Assembly: GCA_963766505.1 (NCBI GenBank)
Contig: CAVYAL010000005.1
Location: 1,054,001-1,118,000, forward strand
Source: DATIRA01 sp963766505
GTDB taxonomy: Bacteria > Pseudomonadota > Gammaproteobacteria > Steroidobacterales > Steroidobacteraceae
Length of the DNA: 64,000 nucleotides
Direction: 5' to 3'
Part shown: positions 8,838 through 17,462 of the stretch, in pieces
How the letters are laid out: each line of letters starts with the position of its first letter
Numbering within the stretch: the stretch's first letter is position 1
Position numbers and translations under genes: made by a program
Notes under the pieces: generated by a model
Told to the model about the DNA's origin: nothing
Database searches by the model: none
Seen by the model: only the letters and a program-made list of their open reading frames with translations

Positions 8838-11501
8838 TCAGTTGTCGCGGATCGTGACGACCCCTCCCGGCAGCAAGGCCGCGGCAATCTCGCTCTCGGT
8901 GAACGGGATCGCGCGCATGTTCTTCTCGGAGTAGCGCTGCATCTGGTCGTTGAAGAACGGCGAGTCGGCGTCCGCGGACTGCGAATAGCTGATCAGGCCG
9001 AGCGCGCGCGGCCCGTCCTCGTTGAACTCGAGTCCGAAGTGCCAGCTGGTGCCGTAGGCGATGATCCAGCCCTCTCCCGGATTCGCCGACAGCCCTGCGG
9101 TCGACGGGATCGTGGGCGGATTGATGCGCGGCAACCGCGTGTCCTCCTGCACGTCCGAGCCGACGGTGGAGATCGCGTTGAATGCGCCATCCAGCGAGCC
9201 GTTGCCGCCGTGCCAGGGGAAGGACGGCCCGAGGACGACGGGCTGCCCGCCGGGCGGCACGCCGCCGGAGGGCTGGGCGTACTGGACGCTACCGAGCGTT
9301 GCGTCGTAGGAAATCGCCGCCTCGTCGAGTCGCTCGAGACCGGCCGCGAGCGAGACCAGCATCGGGTCGTTCGCAAGGTTGGCGGGATCGGCCGGCCTCG
9401 GAGTAGATGGCGTGCCCACCGGGTCCGCAGGATCGAACGGCTGCGTGAGGTCCGTCCCGAACTTGCTGCGGTAATCGTTGATGAACACCCGGAACACGTG
9501 CGCGCCGACGCTGTCGAGGTCGTACACGCCGTCCCAGTCCTTCAGCACCGCGCAGGCACCGTCCACCTGGCGAGTTCCGCCCGACGGCAGGTTGACCTCG
9601 TCAGCCCCGATCGCGTCGCAGCGGGCGCGCAACTCGGTCAGGAATTCCTCGGCGTACCAGGTGCGGTTGATGTGCAGCACGCGGGCGATGTCCTCCGCGC
9701 CGAACTTGCCGTCCTGCCCGGCGGGCGCCATCGCCGCGAATCCCGGGTCCGAAGGGTTCTGCAGCATGAACGTACCGATCCGTGTCCGCGGTCCCTGCGG
9801 ATACCGTTCCGCCCCGAACAGCGGCGAATACCCCTCGAGCGGCGCCGCGGGATTGGTCGCCCAGTAGCTGTCGTTCGAGTTCTGTACGAAATCCGAACGC
9901 ACGAGCTGGGGCTTTTTCTCGAACGGCACACGGCCATCGCAACTGCCTTCGACCCAGTCGTCACGCGAGGTCGAGCCGTCGAGCAGCGTCAGGCCGGCGT
10001 TGAAGAGCCCCGCGTAGGCGGGAGATCCCGCGATCTTGGCCTGAACCACCGCAATCGCCTCGGCCGAGAGGTTCGGTACCGAGGAGCTGTCGATGTAGTA
10101 CGCGTTGCCCTGGTCGTCCGCGTAGGTCGAGTTGACCCACAGCGTGCTGCCGCAATCGCGGAAGACGTCCTTGAACTCCTCGAGATTCGTGGCCCGCGCC
10201 ATCTGCAGCCAGGTATCGAGCAGCCGCGTCGCGCTCGCGTTCGCATCGCGGTACGCGTAGGCCGTGCCGGCTGCGCCCCAGGCCGGCAGGCCGCCACCGG
10301 TGACGAGGTCGGCCGCGAGCATCGGGCCGTATTCGGAATAGTAGAACGTCTTGGTCAGCGGAACCGGGACGGGCAGGCCCACGTCGGCCCAGACCTCGAA
10401 GGTCTCGGTCGTGATCGGTCGCTCCTCGCCGTCCTTGATGTAGGTGAGGTTGTCGCCAGGCTTCAGAGTGAGCTCATACAGCGTGAACCGCCGACTCGTG
10501 GTCACCGTGTGCGACCAGCCGAGATGCTCGTTGAAGCCGATCTGGGGTGTGGGCGAGCCGAGCAGCCCCGCACCGTGGAAGTTGATGTAGTCCGGCACCG
10601 TGACCTGGCTTTCGTAGAAACGCCGAGTGCCGGTGTACGGGAAGTGCGGATTGCCAAGCAGCACGCCGCGGCCGTTCTCGCTCAGCTCCGAGCCGATGCC
10701 CCAGGCATTGCTCGCGAGACCGATGTCGGTGAAATCGGTGCGGGCGGAGGCCATGCGGCGCGCGGACTCGGCGAGGTCCGCGAACGGCTTCGCCTTGCCC
10801 TTGTTCGCTGCCGACGAACCCGGCGGACGCGGCGCCGGGTCCACGCCCGGCGGAACCGCGACGAACATCGCGCCGGTGGTCCACAAGGCACCGCTCGCAT
10901 ACTGCGCGACGATGCGCATGTGAGCCACCAGGTCCTCGATCGTGATCTGGAATACCCAGGGCTGGTTGCGACACTCGGCCGGGAAATCGGCCGGGCTCGT
11001 ATCGCGCACGTACTTGTTGTAGCCGGCCGCAAAGCCACGTATCAGCGCGCGGCTTTCCTCGCTCATCGCTGCGTACTCGGCCGCGGCTTCGCTCTGGATG
11101 TGCTGCGCCTTGTAGGTGAAATCGTTGATCAGGTGGATGTTTCCGGGGCCGACGCCGAAATACCGCGACCGCTCGCTGCGGGCCCGCACGAAGGCATCCG
11201 CCAGCAGGCAGACGTTGTCCTGCGCCTGGGCGTAGCCGGTGCCGAAGGCCACCGACTCGAGGTTGTCCGCCTTGATGTGTGGCACGCCGTTCGTCGTGCG
11301 CCGGATCGTGGCGACCGGTCCCGTGGCCGGTGCGGTGATCTTGCTGGGCGGCGGGAGCGTAACCGGTGGCGGCGGCTTGCCGGGCCCGTCATCGCTGTCG
11401 TTGGAACAGGCCGCGAGAAAAAGCGTTGCCGCCAACGGGGCGACGAAGTAACGGAACGTGCGCTGCGAGAACCCACGCGACCGCGAGCAATAAGTACCCA
11501 T
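8838..11501 (-). CDS. Penicillin acylase / acyl-homoserine-lactone acylase family lipoprotein (Ntn hydrolase)
   Basis: Protein of 887 aa in peptidase family S45: enzymes made as one precursor that self-cleave into alpha and beta chains and hydrolyse amides such as penicillins or acyl-homoserine lactones. ATG 11501 is preceded by AGGGGAG at 7 nt. The leader ends in a lipobox (LAAC, Cys32), so it is probably membrane-anchored in the periplasm. The alpha chain has NGVPHIKADNLESVAFGTGYAQAQDNV. The probable autocleavage site and nucleophile is Ser264 in GLASNAWGIG, followed by GVLLGNPHFPY and later SNDSYWATNPAAPLEGYSPL. The spacer between chains is unusually Pro/Ala-rich. Substrate cannot be read from sequence. 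Confidence 0.88.
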   Translation of the reverse strand: MGTYCSRSRGFSQRTFRYFVAPLAATLFLAACSNDSDDGPGKPPPPVTLPPPSKITAPATGPVATIRRTTNGVPHIKADNLESVAFGTGYAQAQDNVCLLADAFVRARSERSRYFGVGPGNIHLINDFTYKAQHIQSEAAAEYAAMSEESRALIRGFAAGYNKYVRDTSPADFPAECRNQPWVFQITIEDLVAHMRIVAQYASGALWTTGAMFVAVPPGVDPAPRPPGSSAANKGKAKPFADLAESARRMASARTDFTDIGLASNAWGIGSELSENGRGVLLGNPHFPYTGTRRFYESQVTVPDYINFHGAGLLGSPTPQIGFNEHLGWSHTVTTSRRFTLYELTLKPGDNLTYIKDGEERPITTETFEVWADVGLPVPVPLTKTFYYSEYGPMLAADLVTGGGLPAWGAAGTAYAYRDANASATRLLDTWLQMARATNLEEFKDVFRDCGSTLWVNSTYADDQGNAYYIDSSSVPNLSAEAIAVVQAKIAGSPAYAGLFNAGLTLLDGSTSRDDWVEGSCDGRVPFEKKPQLVRSDFVQNSNDSYWATNPAAPLEGYSPLFGAERYPQGPRTRIGTFMLQNPSDPGFAAMAPAGQDGKFGAEDIARVLHINRTWYAEEFLTELRARCDAIGADEVNLPSGGTRQVDGACAVLKDWDGVYDLDSVGAHVFRVFINDYRSKFGTDLTQPFDPADPVGTPSTPRPADPANLANDPMLVSLAAGLERLDEAAISYDATLGSVQYAQPSGGVPPGGQPVVLGPSFPWHGGNGSLDGAFNAISTVGSDVQEDTRLPRINPPTIPSTAGLSANPGEGWIIAYGTSWHFGLEFNEDGPRALGLISYSQSADADSPFFNDQMQRYSEKNMRAIPFTESEIAAALLPGGVVTIRDN

Positions 11502-11681
11502 TGAATCTCCCCTGCTCCGAGTTTGTTCTGCGCCACTGCGCCAACCGCGCAATGAAGCCCTTCTTCTAGCACTCATCCGCGAGAAAATGAACCCCCGCGA
11601 GCCTGGGGGGCGAACACGGGCAGCGCCGGTGGCCTGGCCGGACCGAGCGGGTATCCTCTGAGGCCGGCCCAGGAGTTCCCG

Positions 11682-12101
11682 ATGCAGACGACTTTCACGA
11701 TCCGCACACGCGGCGCAGGGCTGCACGAGTTCACGGACGACGTGATCCGTTTCGTTCGCGAGAGCGGACGCGAGCAGGGCCTGCTGACGCTGTTCGTGCA
11801 GCACACGTCCTGCTCGCTCTGCATACAGGAGAACGCCGATCCCGATGTGCAGCGCGACCTCGATGAGTTCTTCCGCCGGCTGGTCCCGTCCTCGGACGAT
11901 CCGTCGATGCACTGGCTCGCGCACACCACCGAGGGGCCGGACGACATGCCGGCCCACATAAAGGCCGCGCTCACGCCGGTGTCGCTGTCGATCCCGGTGA
12001 TCTCAGGCAGGCCGGCGCTGGGCACCTGGCAGGGGATCTATCTGTTCGAGCATCGAGAGCGGCCCCACCAGCGGCGCGTCGTCGCACACCTCGGCGCCTG
12101 A
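11682..12101 (+). CDS. yjbQ: YjbQ family protein (UPF0047)
   Basis: Small cytoplasmic protein of 139 aa. The family signature is strong: LTLFVQHTSCSLCIQENADP (residues 36-55) and HTTEGPDDMPAHIKAAL, then GTWQGIYLFEHR near the C-terminus. The conserved His, Cys and acidic residues define the YjbQ/UPF0047 fold, for which weak thiamine-phosphate synthase activity has been described in E. coli; the true role is unsettled. ATG 11682 is preceded by AGGAG. The gene is divergent from the acylase gene with 180 bp between starts. The methyltransferase gene follows after 25 bp and is probably co-transcribed. Confidence 0.9.
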   Translation: MQTTFTIRTRGAGLHEFTDDVIRFVRESGREQGLLTLFVQHTSCSLCIQENADPDVQRDLDEFFRRLVPSSDDPSMHWLAHTTEGPDDMPAHIKAALTPVSLSIPVISGRPALGTWQGIYLFEHRERPHQRRVVAHLGA

Positions 12102-12126
12102 GGCAACACGACGGAGATCTTGAGGA

Positions 12127-12756
12127 ATGAGCGCAGGCAGTACCGATCGCCAGACGCACTGGCAGCGGGTCTACCAGACCAAGGACGCAGAGACTGTCAG
12201 CTGGTATCGGCCGCAGCTCGATACCTCGCTCGAGCTGCTCGAGCTGGCGGGCCTCTCGCCCGAATCGCGCCTGCTCGACGTAGGTGCCGGCGCCTCGACG
12301 CTGGTCGATGACCTGCTCGTACGCGGACTTCGTGACATCACCGTACTGGACATATCCGCGGAGGCGCTGGCCGTCGCCCGGCAGCGCCTCGCCGAGCGCG
12401 CAAGTGGGGTCACCTGGCTGACCGCCGACCTGCTCTCGGCCGCGCTGCCGGCCGGCGGTTTCGACCTCTGGCACGACCGGGCCGTCTCGCACTTTCTCAC
12501 CGACGCCTCAGATGTCGCCCGTTACGCTCAACAGGCCGCCGCAGCGGTACGCACTGCAGGGCACGCGGTCATCGCTGGATTCGCACCCGATGGTCCCGAG
12601 CGCTGCAGCGGACTGCCGGTCGCGAGGCGCTCCGCGCGGGACATCGCCGCGATGCTGGGGCAGGCTTTCGAGCTCGTGGACGAACGCCGCGAGCGTCACC
12701 TGACCCCGGGCGGAGTTCCGCAGTCATTCGCGTATGCGTTGCTGCGGCGCAGATGA
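12127..12756 (+). CDS. Class I SAM-dependent methyltransferase
   Basis: Protein of 209 aa with a Rossmann SAM-binding core. Motif I is LLDVGAGAS (residues about 57-65), motif II acidic end VLDISAEAL, and the motif IV region FDLWHDRAVSHFL. The N-terminal HWQRVYQTKDAETVSWYRPQ is characteristic of a subgroup of small proteobacterial methyltransferases annotated as trans-aconitate-methyltransferase-like. Substrate unknown. GAGGA directly abuts ATG 12127, with a better-placed GGAG at 12112. It follows yjbQ by 25 bp. Confidence 0.87.
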   Translation: MSAGSTDRQTHWQRVYQTKDAETVSWYRPQLDTSLELLELAGLSPESRLLDVGAGASTLVDDLLVRGLRDITVLDISAEALAVARQRLAERASGVTWLTADLLSAALPAGGFDLWHDRAVSHFLTDASDVARYAQQAAAAVRTAGHAVIAGFAPDGPERCSGLPVARRSARDIAAMLGQAFELVDERRERHLTPGGVPQSFAYALLRRR

Positions 12757-13011
12757 GAACTTTGCGCGGATTGCAGCGCTGCGGGCAGTCCGCCAAACCG
12801 GCTTGCTCTGATCAGGACGACCCGGGCTGCCGCCATTGGCCCAGGGTGCAGGCCGAAACAGCGGACATAGGTGGGCCACGCGAAGGCGACGCCGGCGAGC
12901 AGTACGGCGACGACCGCCGACCGCCCGCCGGAGCGCACCGTCACGGCCGCAGCGGGTCGACGCCGGGCAGGAACCCGGCCGACGCATGCAAACCGTTACC
13001 CACGAGACGCG

Positions 13012-13605
13012 TTATCGGCAACTGCTCTCGAAGGCGTTGGCGACTGACGAGACGTGGCGGCTGGCGTTGAAGTGAACTACGACGCAGCGGGAACCCTTGC
13101 CCCAGTACGAGTAGACCTCGTCCCCCTGGACTTCGTTCTTCCCCTGCTTCCAGCCGCGCCTGATCAGTTCGTCGTCGACCTCGCCGCCGACCCGGCGGCC
13201 ATTCACGAGATCCTGCAGGTCGGCCGGCGTCTCGGTCACACTGCCGCCCGACGGGGACGATGACGACGATGCCCCGAAGGTCACGGTCACCTTCTTGCCG
13301 CCCTCCCACTTGAACTCCTGAGTGTCGCCGCCGGCCTGCGTACGTACGACCTTGTTGCCCCTCTGGTCCTTGAAGTGGTTCGGCTGGTTGCCCGGGCTCA
13401 GGCTGTAGGTCTCGCCGTTACGCAGGTCGAGATCGATGTAGCCCTGACGCTGCGAGAAGGTGCAGGGCCCCGACTGGCCGTGCTTGGTCTGGCCATCCTT
13501 GCGGACCTGGCACATAGCCTCGCTGGAGTCGGCGTAAGCGGGTGAAAGCCCGGCGCTCAGCGCCAGTGCTGCGAGGGATGCCGACAGGAATGCTGCCTTT
13601 CTCAT
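13012..13605 (-). CDS. Secreted hypothetical protein with two Cys-bearing beta-rich segments
   Basis: Protein of 197 aa with a signal peptide (MRKAAFLSASLAALALSAGLSPAYA). After it: CQVRKDGQTKHGQSGPCTFS, then a Gly/Asp-rich beta-type stretch (YIDLDLRNGETYSLSPG, FKDQRGNKVVRT). A serine-rich linker (SSSSSPSGG) separates this from a C-terminal part ending VHFNASRHVSSVANAFESSC. The first segment resembles C-terminal modules found after lysozyme-inhibitor-like domains, but this is from memory and weak. It lies 114 bp downstream of the PliG-like gene on the same strand, so a joint envelope role is possible. No enzyme motif is seen. Confidence 0.65.
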   Translation of the reverse strand: MRKAAFLSASLAALALSAGLSPAYADSSEAMCQVRKDGQTKHGQSGPCTFSQRQGYIDLDLRNGETYSLSPGNQPNHFKDQRGNKVVRTQAGGDTQEFKWEGGKKVTVTFGASSSSSPSGGSVTETPADLQDLVNGRRVGGEVDDELIRRGWKQGKNEVQGDEVYSYWGKGSRCVVVHFNASRHVSSVANAFESSCR

Positions 13606-13719
13606 GGAATCTCCAAAACAATTGTTGAACTGCAGAACGATGCGGAACAGGACCCAACGAATCCTCAGCCGACCGGCGCCCCGACGCGGGCGTGACGCTC
13701 CGCGCGGCCGCTCGTGCGA

Positions 13720-14481
13720 TCACCCCCCGAACACGAACGCATCCGGAATCTCGTAAACCTCGACCGTACCGATCCGCACGATGGACCAGTCGTCGCGTCG
13801 CTCGACCTTGAACGGTGACTCGGCGTCGGTGGAGAACACCTTGCCATCGCGGAAGGTGATCACGCGGCTGCCGCCGTCAGGCGTGGTGACGTGCACGGAA
13901 CCGCCGCCGGGCGAGCGCTTGACGCCGGCCTCACACCGGCTCATCGGCTTGCCGGGTTCAGCGACGCACGGGATCTGCGCCGTCGCGTGGTAGCTGGTAC
14001 CGGGCACCAGCGCGTCGGTGCTGCCCGCAGCGTGGGTCGCGCCATGGGCGGCGCCCGTCACGATCATCTCGAGGCGGTAGTTGGCCACTTCATTGCGGCG
14101 CGCGGCGCTGCGCATCATGTACACGCGGATCCGGTAGTCACCGGTTGCGGGCAACTCGCCCTCGAACTGGTTCCCGCTCGTCGAGCCGTTGAAGAAGGCG
14201 ACCTCGGTCTCGCCGGGCGCCAGGATATTGAAATAACTGGCGGAATTGTCGGTTGCCATGCTGGCGTTCATGTACTGGCCCTGCGACGCGCGAAGCAGGT
14301 AGTCGACGGTTTCGTAGCCCTTGATCGTCCCCTCGACGGTCGCGCTGGTTGCACCCTTGGCGAACTCGACCCGCTGGGTCCGGATGTTGCCTTCGGCCTG
14401 CGCCGAGGAGATCAGGACCGTAGACAGCACGACGGCGAACGGGAAGGAAAGGGCACGGCAGAATGTGCTCAACATGGTCAT
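13720..14481 (-). CDS. Secreted protein with PliG-like (g-type lysozyme inhibitor-like) domain
   Basis: Start chosen at ATG 14481 (MTMLSTFCRALSFPFAVVLS, a signal peptide ending SSAQA); the frame is open upstream to 14544 but only with basic residues. The first mature domain reads QRVEFAKGATSATVEGTIKG, then YLLRASQGQYMNASM, GELPATGDYRIRVYMMRSAA and NYRLEMIV. This is the layout of the periplasmic g-type lysozyme inhibitor PliG. A second domain follows (CVAEPGKPMSRCEAGVKRSP, VHVTTPDGGSRVITFRDGK, VEVYEIPDAFVFGG), seen attached to such domains in other proteobacterial proteins. Proposed role: protection of peptidoglycan from lysozyme, or generic ligand binding. Assignment rests on motif recall, not a search. 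Confidence 0.65.
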   Translation of the reverse strand: MTMLSTFCRALSFPFAVVLSTVLISSAQAEGNIRTQRVEFAKGATSATVEGTIKGYETVDYLLRASQGQYMNASMATDNSASYFNILAPGETEVAFFNGSTSGNQFEGELPATGDYRIRVYMMRSAARRNEVANYRLEMIVTGAAHGATHAAGSTDALVPGTSYHATAQIPCVAEPGKPMSRCEAGVKRSPGGGSVHVTTPDGGSRVITFRDGKVFSTDAESPFKVERRDDWSIVRIGTVEVYEIPDAFVFGG

Positions 14482-14865
14482 TCTCGGTTGCGGGTCAGGA
14501 TGGGATGCATGCTGCAAGCGACGCCGGCGGCGCTCGCGGGGCAAGTCGCTGTGCCGGCGCGGAAAGCTATCGCACGAAGGGGCCGCCCGCTATCCGATTT
14601 GCGTACGCTCGAAGCACCGTCAAGTACCGCAGGCGGCCCCAGATGGGCGAGTCTCCATCAGTCCGCAGCGGAATCACGGGCCAGGATGGAGCGGGTGATG
14701 GGAATCGAACCCACGTGAGTCGTCCAGCTTCGCTCACTCAGTCAATCACTTGCGCAGAGCAACGCTCCGGCGTGTGATCGACGTGTGACGGTGCGACGAG
14801 CAATGGCACATCATCGTGCGCCGCATCGAGAAACCTGCGATGCGGCGCACGATCGGATATCACCG
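14482..14865. other. 384-bp stretch without a credible gene
   Basis: Between the start of the PliG-like gene and the end of the amidohydrolase gene. It contains the 30-bp copy of the tRNA-Gly 3' end (14687-14716). Plus-strand open frames across it are shadows. No integrase remnant or terminator was recognised in the remainder. Confidence 0.6.
14687..14716 (-). repeat. 30-bp direct copy of the tRNA-Gly 3' end (candidate att site)
   Basis: All 30 bases are identical to 18053-18082, which is the CCA end, acceptor strand and T-arm of the intact tRNA-Gly(CCC) gene. Identity stops abruptly on both sides (14717 GAGTCG against 18083 TAGCAG). The copy is in the same orientation, 3,366 bp away, on the side facing the 3' end of the tRNA, which is the geometry left by integrases that target tRNA 3' ends. 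Confidence 0.8.
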
Positions 14866-16944
14866 TCAGCGGATGCCCGCGCCTGAAGCCATCACGTCAG
14901 CGACTTTCAGCATCGCCTCGGACGGGCACGTGTCCCCAGCGCCATGATCATGGCCGTCCGCACCCTCCATGGACACAAACATGGCCGTGACGTTCGGTGC
15001 CGCGGCCGAGGCACGCTTCGCCTTGGCTGCGTCGAGGCGGAAGATGGTCTTGCCTTCTTTCACCGTCTCGACCACTTTGATGTCGGCGATGCTGGTGGGC
15101 GCGACCGCCGTGGGATCCGCGGACAGGATGGCAAAGTCGGCGAGCTTGCCGGGCTCGAGACTGCCCTTCGTCGCTTCCTCATGATGTGCATAGGCGGACC
15201 AGATGGTCAGCGCCTTGAGCCCGGTGATCGGATCGACCCGATGCTCGGGCCCGACGATGCGTCCCGAGCCGCGGGCGCGGCGGGTGACGGTCGCGTCCAG
15301 CACGCGCATCGAGTTGGGGAAGGCCACTGGCGCGTCGTGGTGAGATGTGAAGATCATGTTGCGCTTCATCGCCCAACCGGTCGGCGAGATGTTCATGCCA
15401 TCCACCGGGCCTGCGGTGTGGTCGAGGTGCCAATCTCCCCAATAAAAGGTGTGCATCGGAAAGAACGAGGGAATGACGCCCAGCTGCCGGAAGTTCTCCA
15501 GCTGGTCTTCCCGCAGGAACTGGCCATGGATCAGAACGGGGCGCAGCTTCTGGGCATCCGGGAAACGTGCCTGCGCAGCACGGTGTGCGGCAATCAGCAG
15601 GTCCGACGCGCGTTCGCCATTGGCGTGCGCCAGGACCTGCACGCCGTTCTCGGCGGCCCAGAGGATCGAGTCGAAGGCCTGCTCGGCCGTGACGGCTGGG
15701 TAGCCCGAGTAGCCAGGCGGGTAATTGCCGACCGGCTTGTAATAGGGCCGGTCGCGCCACGCGGTGAACCCTTGCGGGGAGCCATCGAGCGACAGCTTTG
15801 CTCCGGCCACGCGGATGCGGTTCACATAGGTCCTGCTCTGGTTGGCCTTGATGAAGTCGCGGTCGATGAGCATGTCCGGATAGACCATGACATCGACCGG
15901 AATGCCGCCCTCGGCTGCAACCTGCTGCAGCACCCTTGTGACGCCCGGGCTGGCGCGGCCCTCCTCCGCTGTCGTGTAGCCGAAGCTGGCCCACAGCTTC
16001 GCGCCTTCGCGCGCAAAGGTCTTCAATCCGTCGGGGCCCAGATTCGCGAGCAGCTTCAAGAGCACGGCGCTCGAGGCATTTTCCTCGAGCACGCCATCGG
16101 GCTCCTGGCTACCCTCGCGACGGCGAATCACCCCGCCGGGCGGATCCTTGCTGGCTGCCGTCACGCCGGCTACTTCCAGCGCCTTGGAGTTGACCGCGCT
16201 CAGGTGCCCGGACTGGTGAACGATGGCGACCGGCACGTCCTTCGAGACCACATCGAGGTCCTCGCGCGTCGGGTGCCGCTGCTCCTTGAGCGTTGCCGGG
16301 TCGTAGCCGAAACCGATGATCAGGTTGACCTTGGCAACGCTATCGGCATTGGCCTTGGCCCAGCTGCGGAGCGTCTCCTGCAGCGAGGCAATGTCCTTCA
16401 CCTCGCCATCAGGCGGGGCGAGCAGGTTGGCGGAAAGCGCCTGCAGGCCTCCCATCATCATGTGGCCGTGCGCATCGACGAAGCCCGGCACCAGCGTGCG
16501 GCCCTTCAGGTCGATGACCTGGGTCTTCGGGCCACGCGTCTTCATGACCTCCTCGCGCGAGCCGACGGCCAGGATGCGGCCGCCTGCCTCGGCGACTGCC
16601 TCGGCGCGCATGGCGTTGTCGTCCATGGTCAGGATGGTTCCGCCGGTCCAGATGCGTTCAGCCTTGGTCCCAGGGGATGGGTTGGAGCTGGTCACCCCCT
16701 GGTTCTGACGGAAAAACTCCCAGGCATCGACCACGCGACCGTCCGGAAAGCGACAGACCGACCGCGCGCCGGTCGTGCTGCTCTCGATCTGGTATTGACC
16801 TCCCTTCTCGACGCAGAAGACGGCGGCCGGGTTGGGCAGCCCGACCACGGCGGCAACGGCGGTGCCAGCAAGGCCCGCTGTTGCGGCCAGGATCAGGGCC
16901 GCGAGCGAGCCAAGAGATGCCAGAGTTCTCGTCAGATGAACCAT
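14866..16944 (-). CDS. Secreted DUF333-amidohydrolase fusion (YtcJ-like, Amidohydro_3)
   Basis: Protein of 692 aa with a signal peptide (MVHLTRTLASLGSLAALILA). ATG 16944 is preceded by AGGGGAAG. Residues about 35-80 form a DUF333 module (GLPNPAAVFCVEKGGQYQIE, CRFPDGRVVDAWEFFR). The rest is a metal-dependent TIM-barrel amidohydrolase: IWTGGTILTMDDNA, metal motif VPGFVDAHGHMMMGG, active-site pieces KLSLDGSPQGFTAW, VLAHANGERASD, VLIHGQFL and FTSHHDAPVAFP, then the returning small beta domain (GSLEPGKLADFAILSADPTA). A C-terminal His-bearing tail (GADGHDHGAGD) is present. The fusion of a small secreted DUF333 domain to the enzyme is unusual. It lies 56 bp downstream of the cystatin-like gene, in the tRNA-bounded segment. 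Confidence 0.85.
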   Translation of the reverse strand: MVHLTRTLASLGSLAALILAATAGLAGTAVAAVVGLPNPAAVFCVEKGGQYQIESSTTGARSVCRFPDGRVVDAWEFFRQNQGVTSSNPSPGTKAERIWTGGTILTMDDNAMRAEAVAEAGGRILAVGSREEVMKTRGPKTQVIDLKGRTLVPGFVDAHGHMMMGGLQALSANLLAPPDGEVKDIASLQETLRSWAKANADSVAKVNLIIGFGYDPATLKEQRHPTREDLDVVSKDVPVAIVHQSGHLSAVNSKALEVAGVTAASKDPPGGVIRRREGSQEPDGVLEENASSAVLLKLLANLGPDGLKTFAREGAKLWASFGYTTAEEGRASPGVTRVLQQVAAEGGIPVDVMVYPDMLIDRDFIKANQSRTYVNRIRVAGAKLSLDGSPQGFTAWRDRPYYKPVGNYPPGYSGYPAVTAEQAFDSILWAAENGVQVLAHANGERASDLLIAAHRAAQARFPDAQKLRPVLIHGQFLREDQLENFRQLGVIPSFFPMHTFYWGDWHLDHTAGPVDGMNISPTGWAMKRNMIFTSHHDAPVAFPNSMRVLDATVTRRARGSGRIVGPEHRVDPITGLKALTIWSAYAHHEEATKGSLEPGKLADFAILSADPTAVAPTSIADIKVVETVKEGKTIFRLDAAKAKRASAAAPNVTAMFVSMEGADGHDHGAGDTCPSEAMLKVADVMASGAGIR

Positions 16945-17000
16945 GTATCTTCCCCTTCAATCAACCCAACGAGGTTGTCGTGTGCATGAGGCGGCACTTT

Positions 17001-17400
17001 TCAGTCGCGCCTCTGGTACGGGTCCGGCAGCGCCCCGAGCTGCGCCTGCTGGGTCAGGTGATATTTTCCGTCGAGATCGCGGAAGACGATGGTGTGCCAG
17101 ACTTCGCCGTTGTCGAGCTCGAACTCGATGGCGTAATTGAGTCCCGCAACGACCTGGGTACGCACCTCGCGAATGCGGCGCAGCCCGGCAGCCGTGTTCA
17201 TCTGGCCCAGAACCCAGTCCAGCGCCGCTCGCGCATCCTCGCTCGGTTCTTCCTGTCGCGACCAGCCACCCGCGAGCCTGTAGTCCTTCATCGAACCTCC
17301 ATCAACGCGATCCGCTTCCGCCGAAGGGCGCGGCCCTGACGCGCAGGCCGCCAGCGCCATCAGGGCCAGGGGCGGCAAGAAGCCTGCCAGGGTGAATCAT
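17001..17400 (-). pseudogene. Cystatin-like lipoprotein with QVVAG motif, apparent frameshift in the leader
   Basis: The body reads GGWSRQEEPSEDARAALDWV, then LRRIREVRTQVVAGLNYAIE and GEVWHTIVFRDLDGKYHLT, the order seen in cystatin-fold inhibitors. QVVAG fits the cystatin Q-x-V-x-G loop. The lipobox is LAAC. The best start is ATG 17400, preceded by AAGGAGG at 7 nt, giving MIHPGRLLAA. The body is in another frame, joined near 17370-17376 at GCCGCCCCTGG; an indel there would give MIHPGRLLAALALMALAACA. Without it only a TTG at 17378, with no ribosome-binding site, remains. Probably a periplasmic protease-inhibitor-like protein. Same operon as the DUF333-amidohydrolase. Confidence 0.7.
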
Positions 17401-17462
17401 CACTCGACCTCCTTGCAAGACGACACGAAAGGCAGGAGACGGGGCCAGCCGGCACGGCAGTC

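Noticed and set aside
8802..11504. 900-residue plus-strand open frame
   Set aside because: It is the antisense shadow of the acylase gene: Arg/Ala/Val-rich, no motifs, and GC-rich codons keep the frame open.
12467..12485. TGGCACG resembling a sigma-54 -24 element
   Set aside because: The -12 element is absent (GGCC instead of TTGC) and it lies inside the methyltransferase coding sequence.
12696..12944. Possible small membrane protein on the minus strand (MTVRSGGRSAVVAVLLAGVA)
   Set aside because: Overlaps the methyltransferase 3' end, lacks a ribosome-binding site, and its C-terminal half looks like random GC-rich translation.
14321..14777. Plus-strand open frames ending in GDGNRTHVS-like sequence
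   Set aside because: This is the spurious translation of the tRNA-Gly 3' end copy, not a protein.
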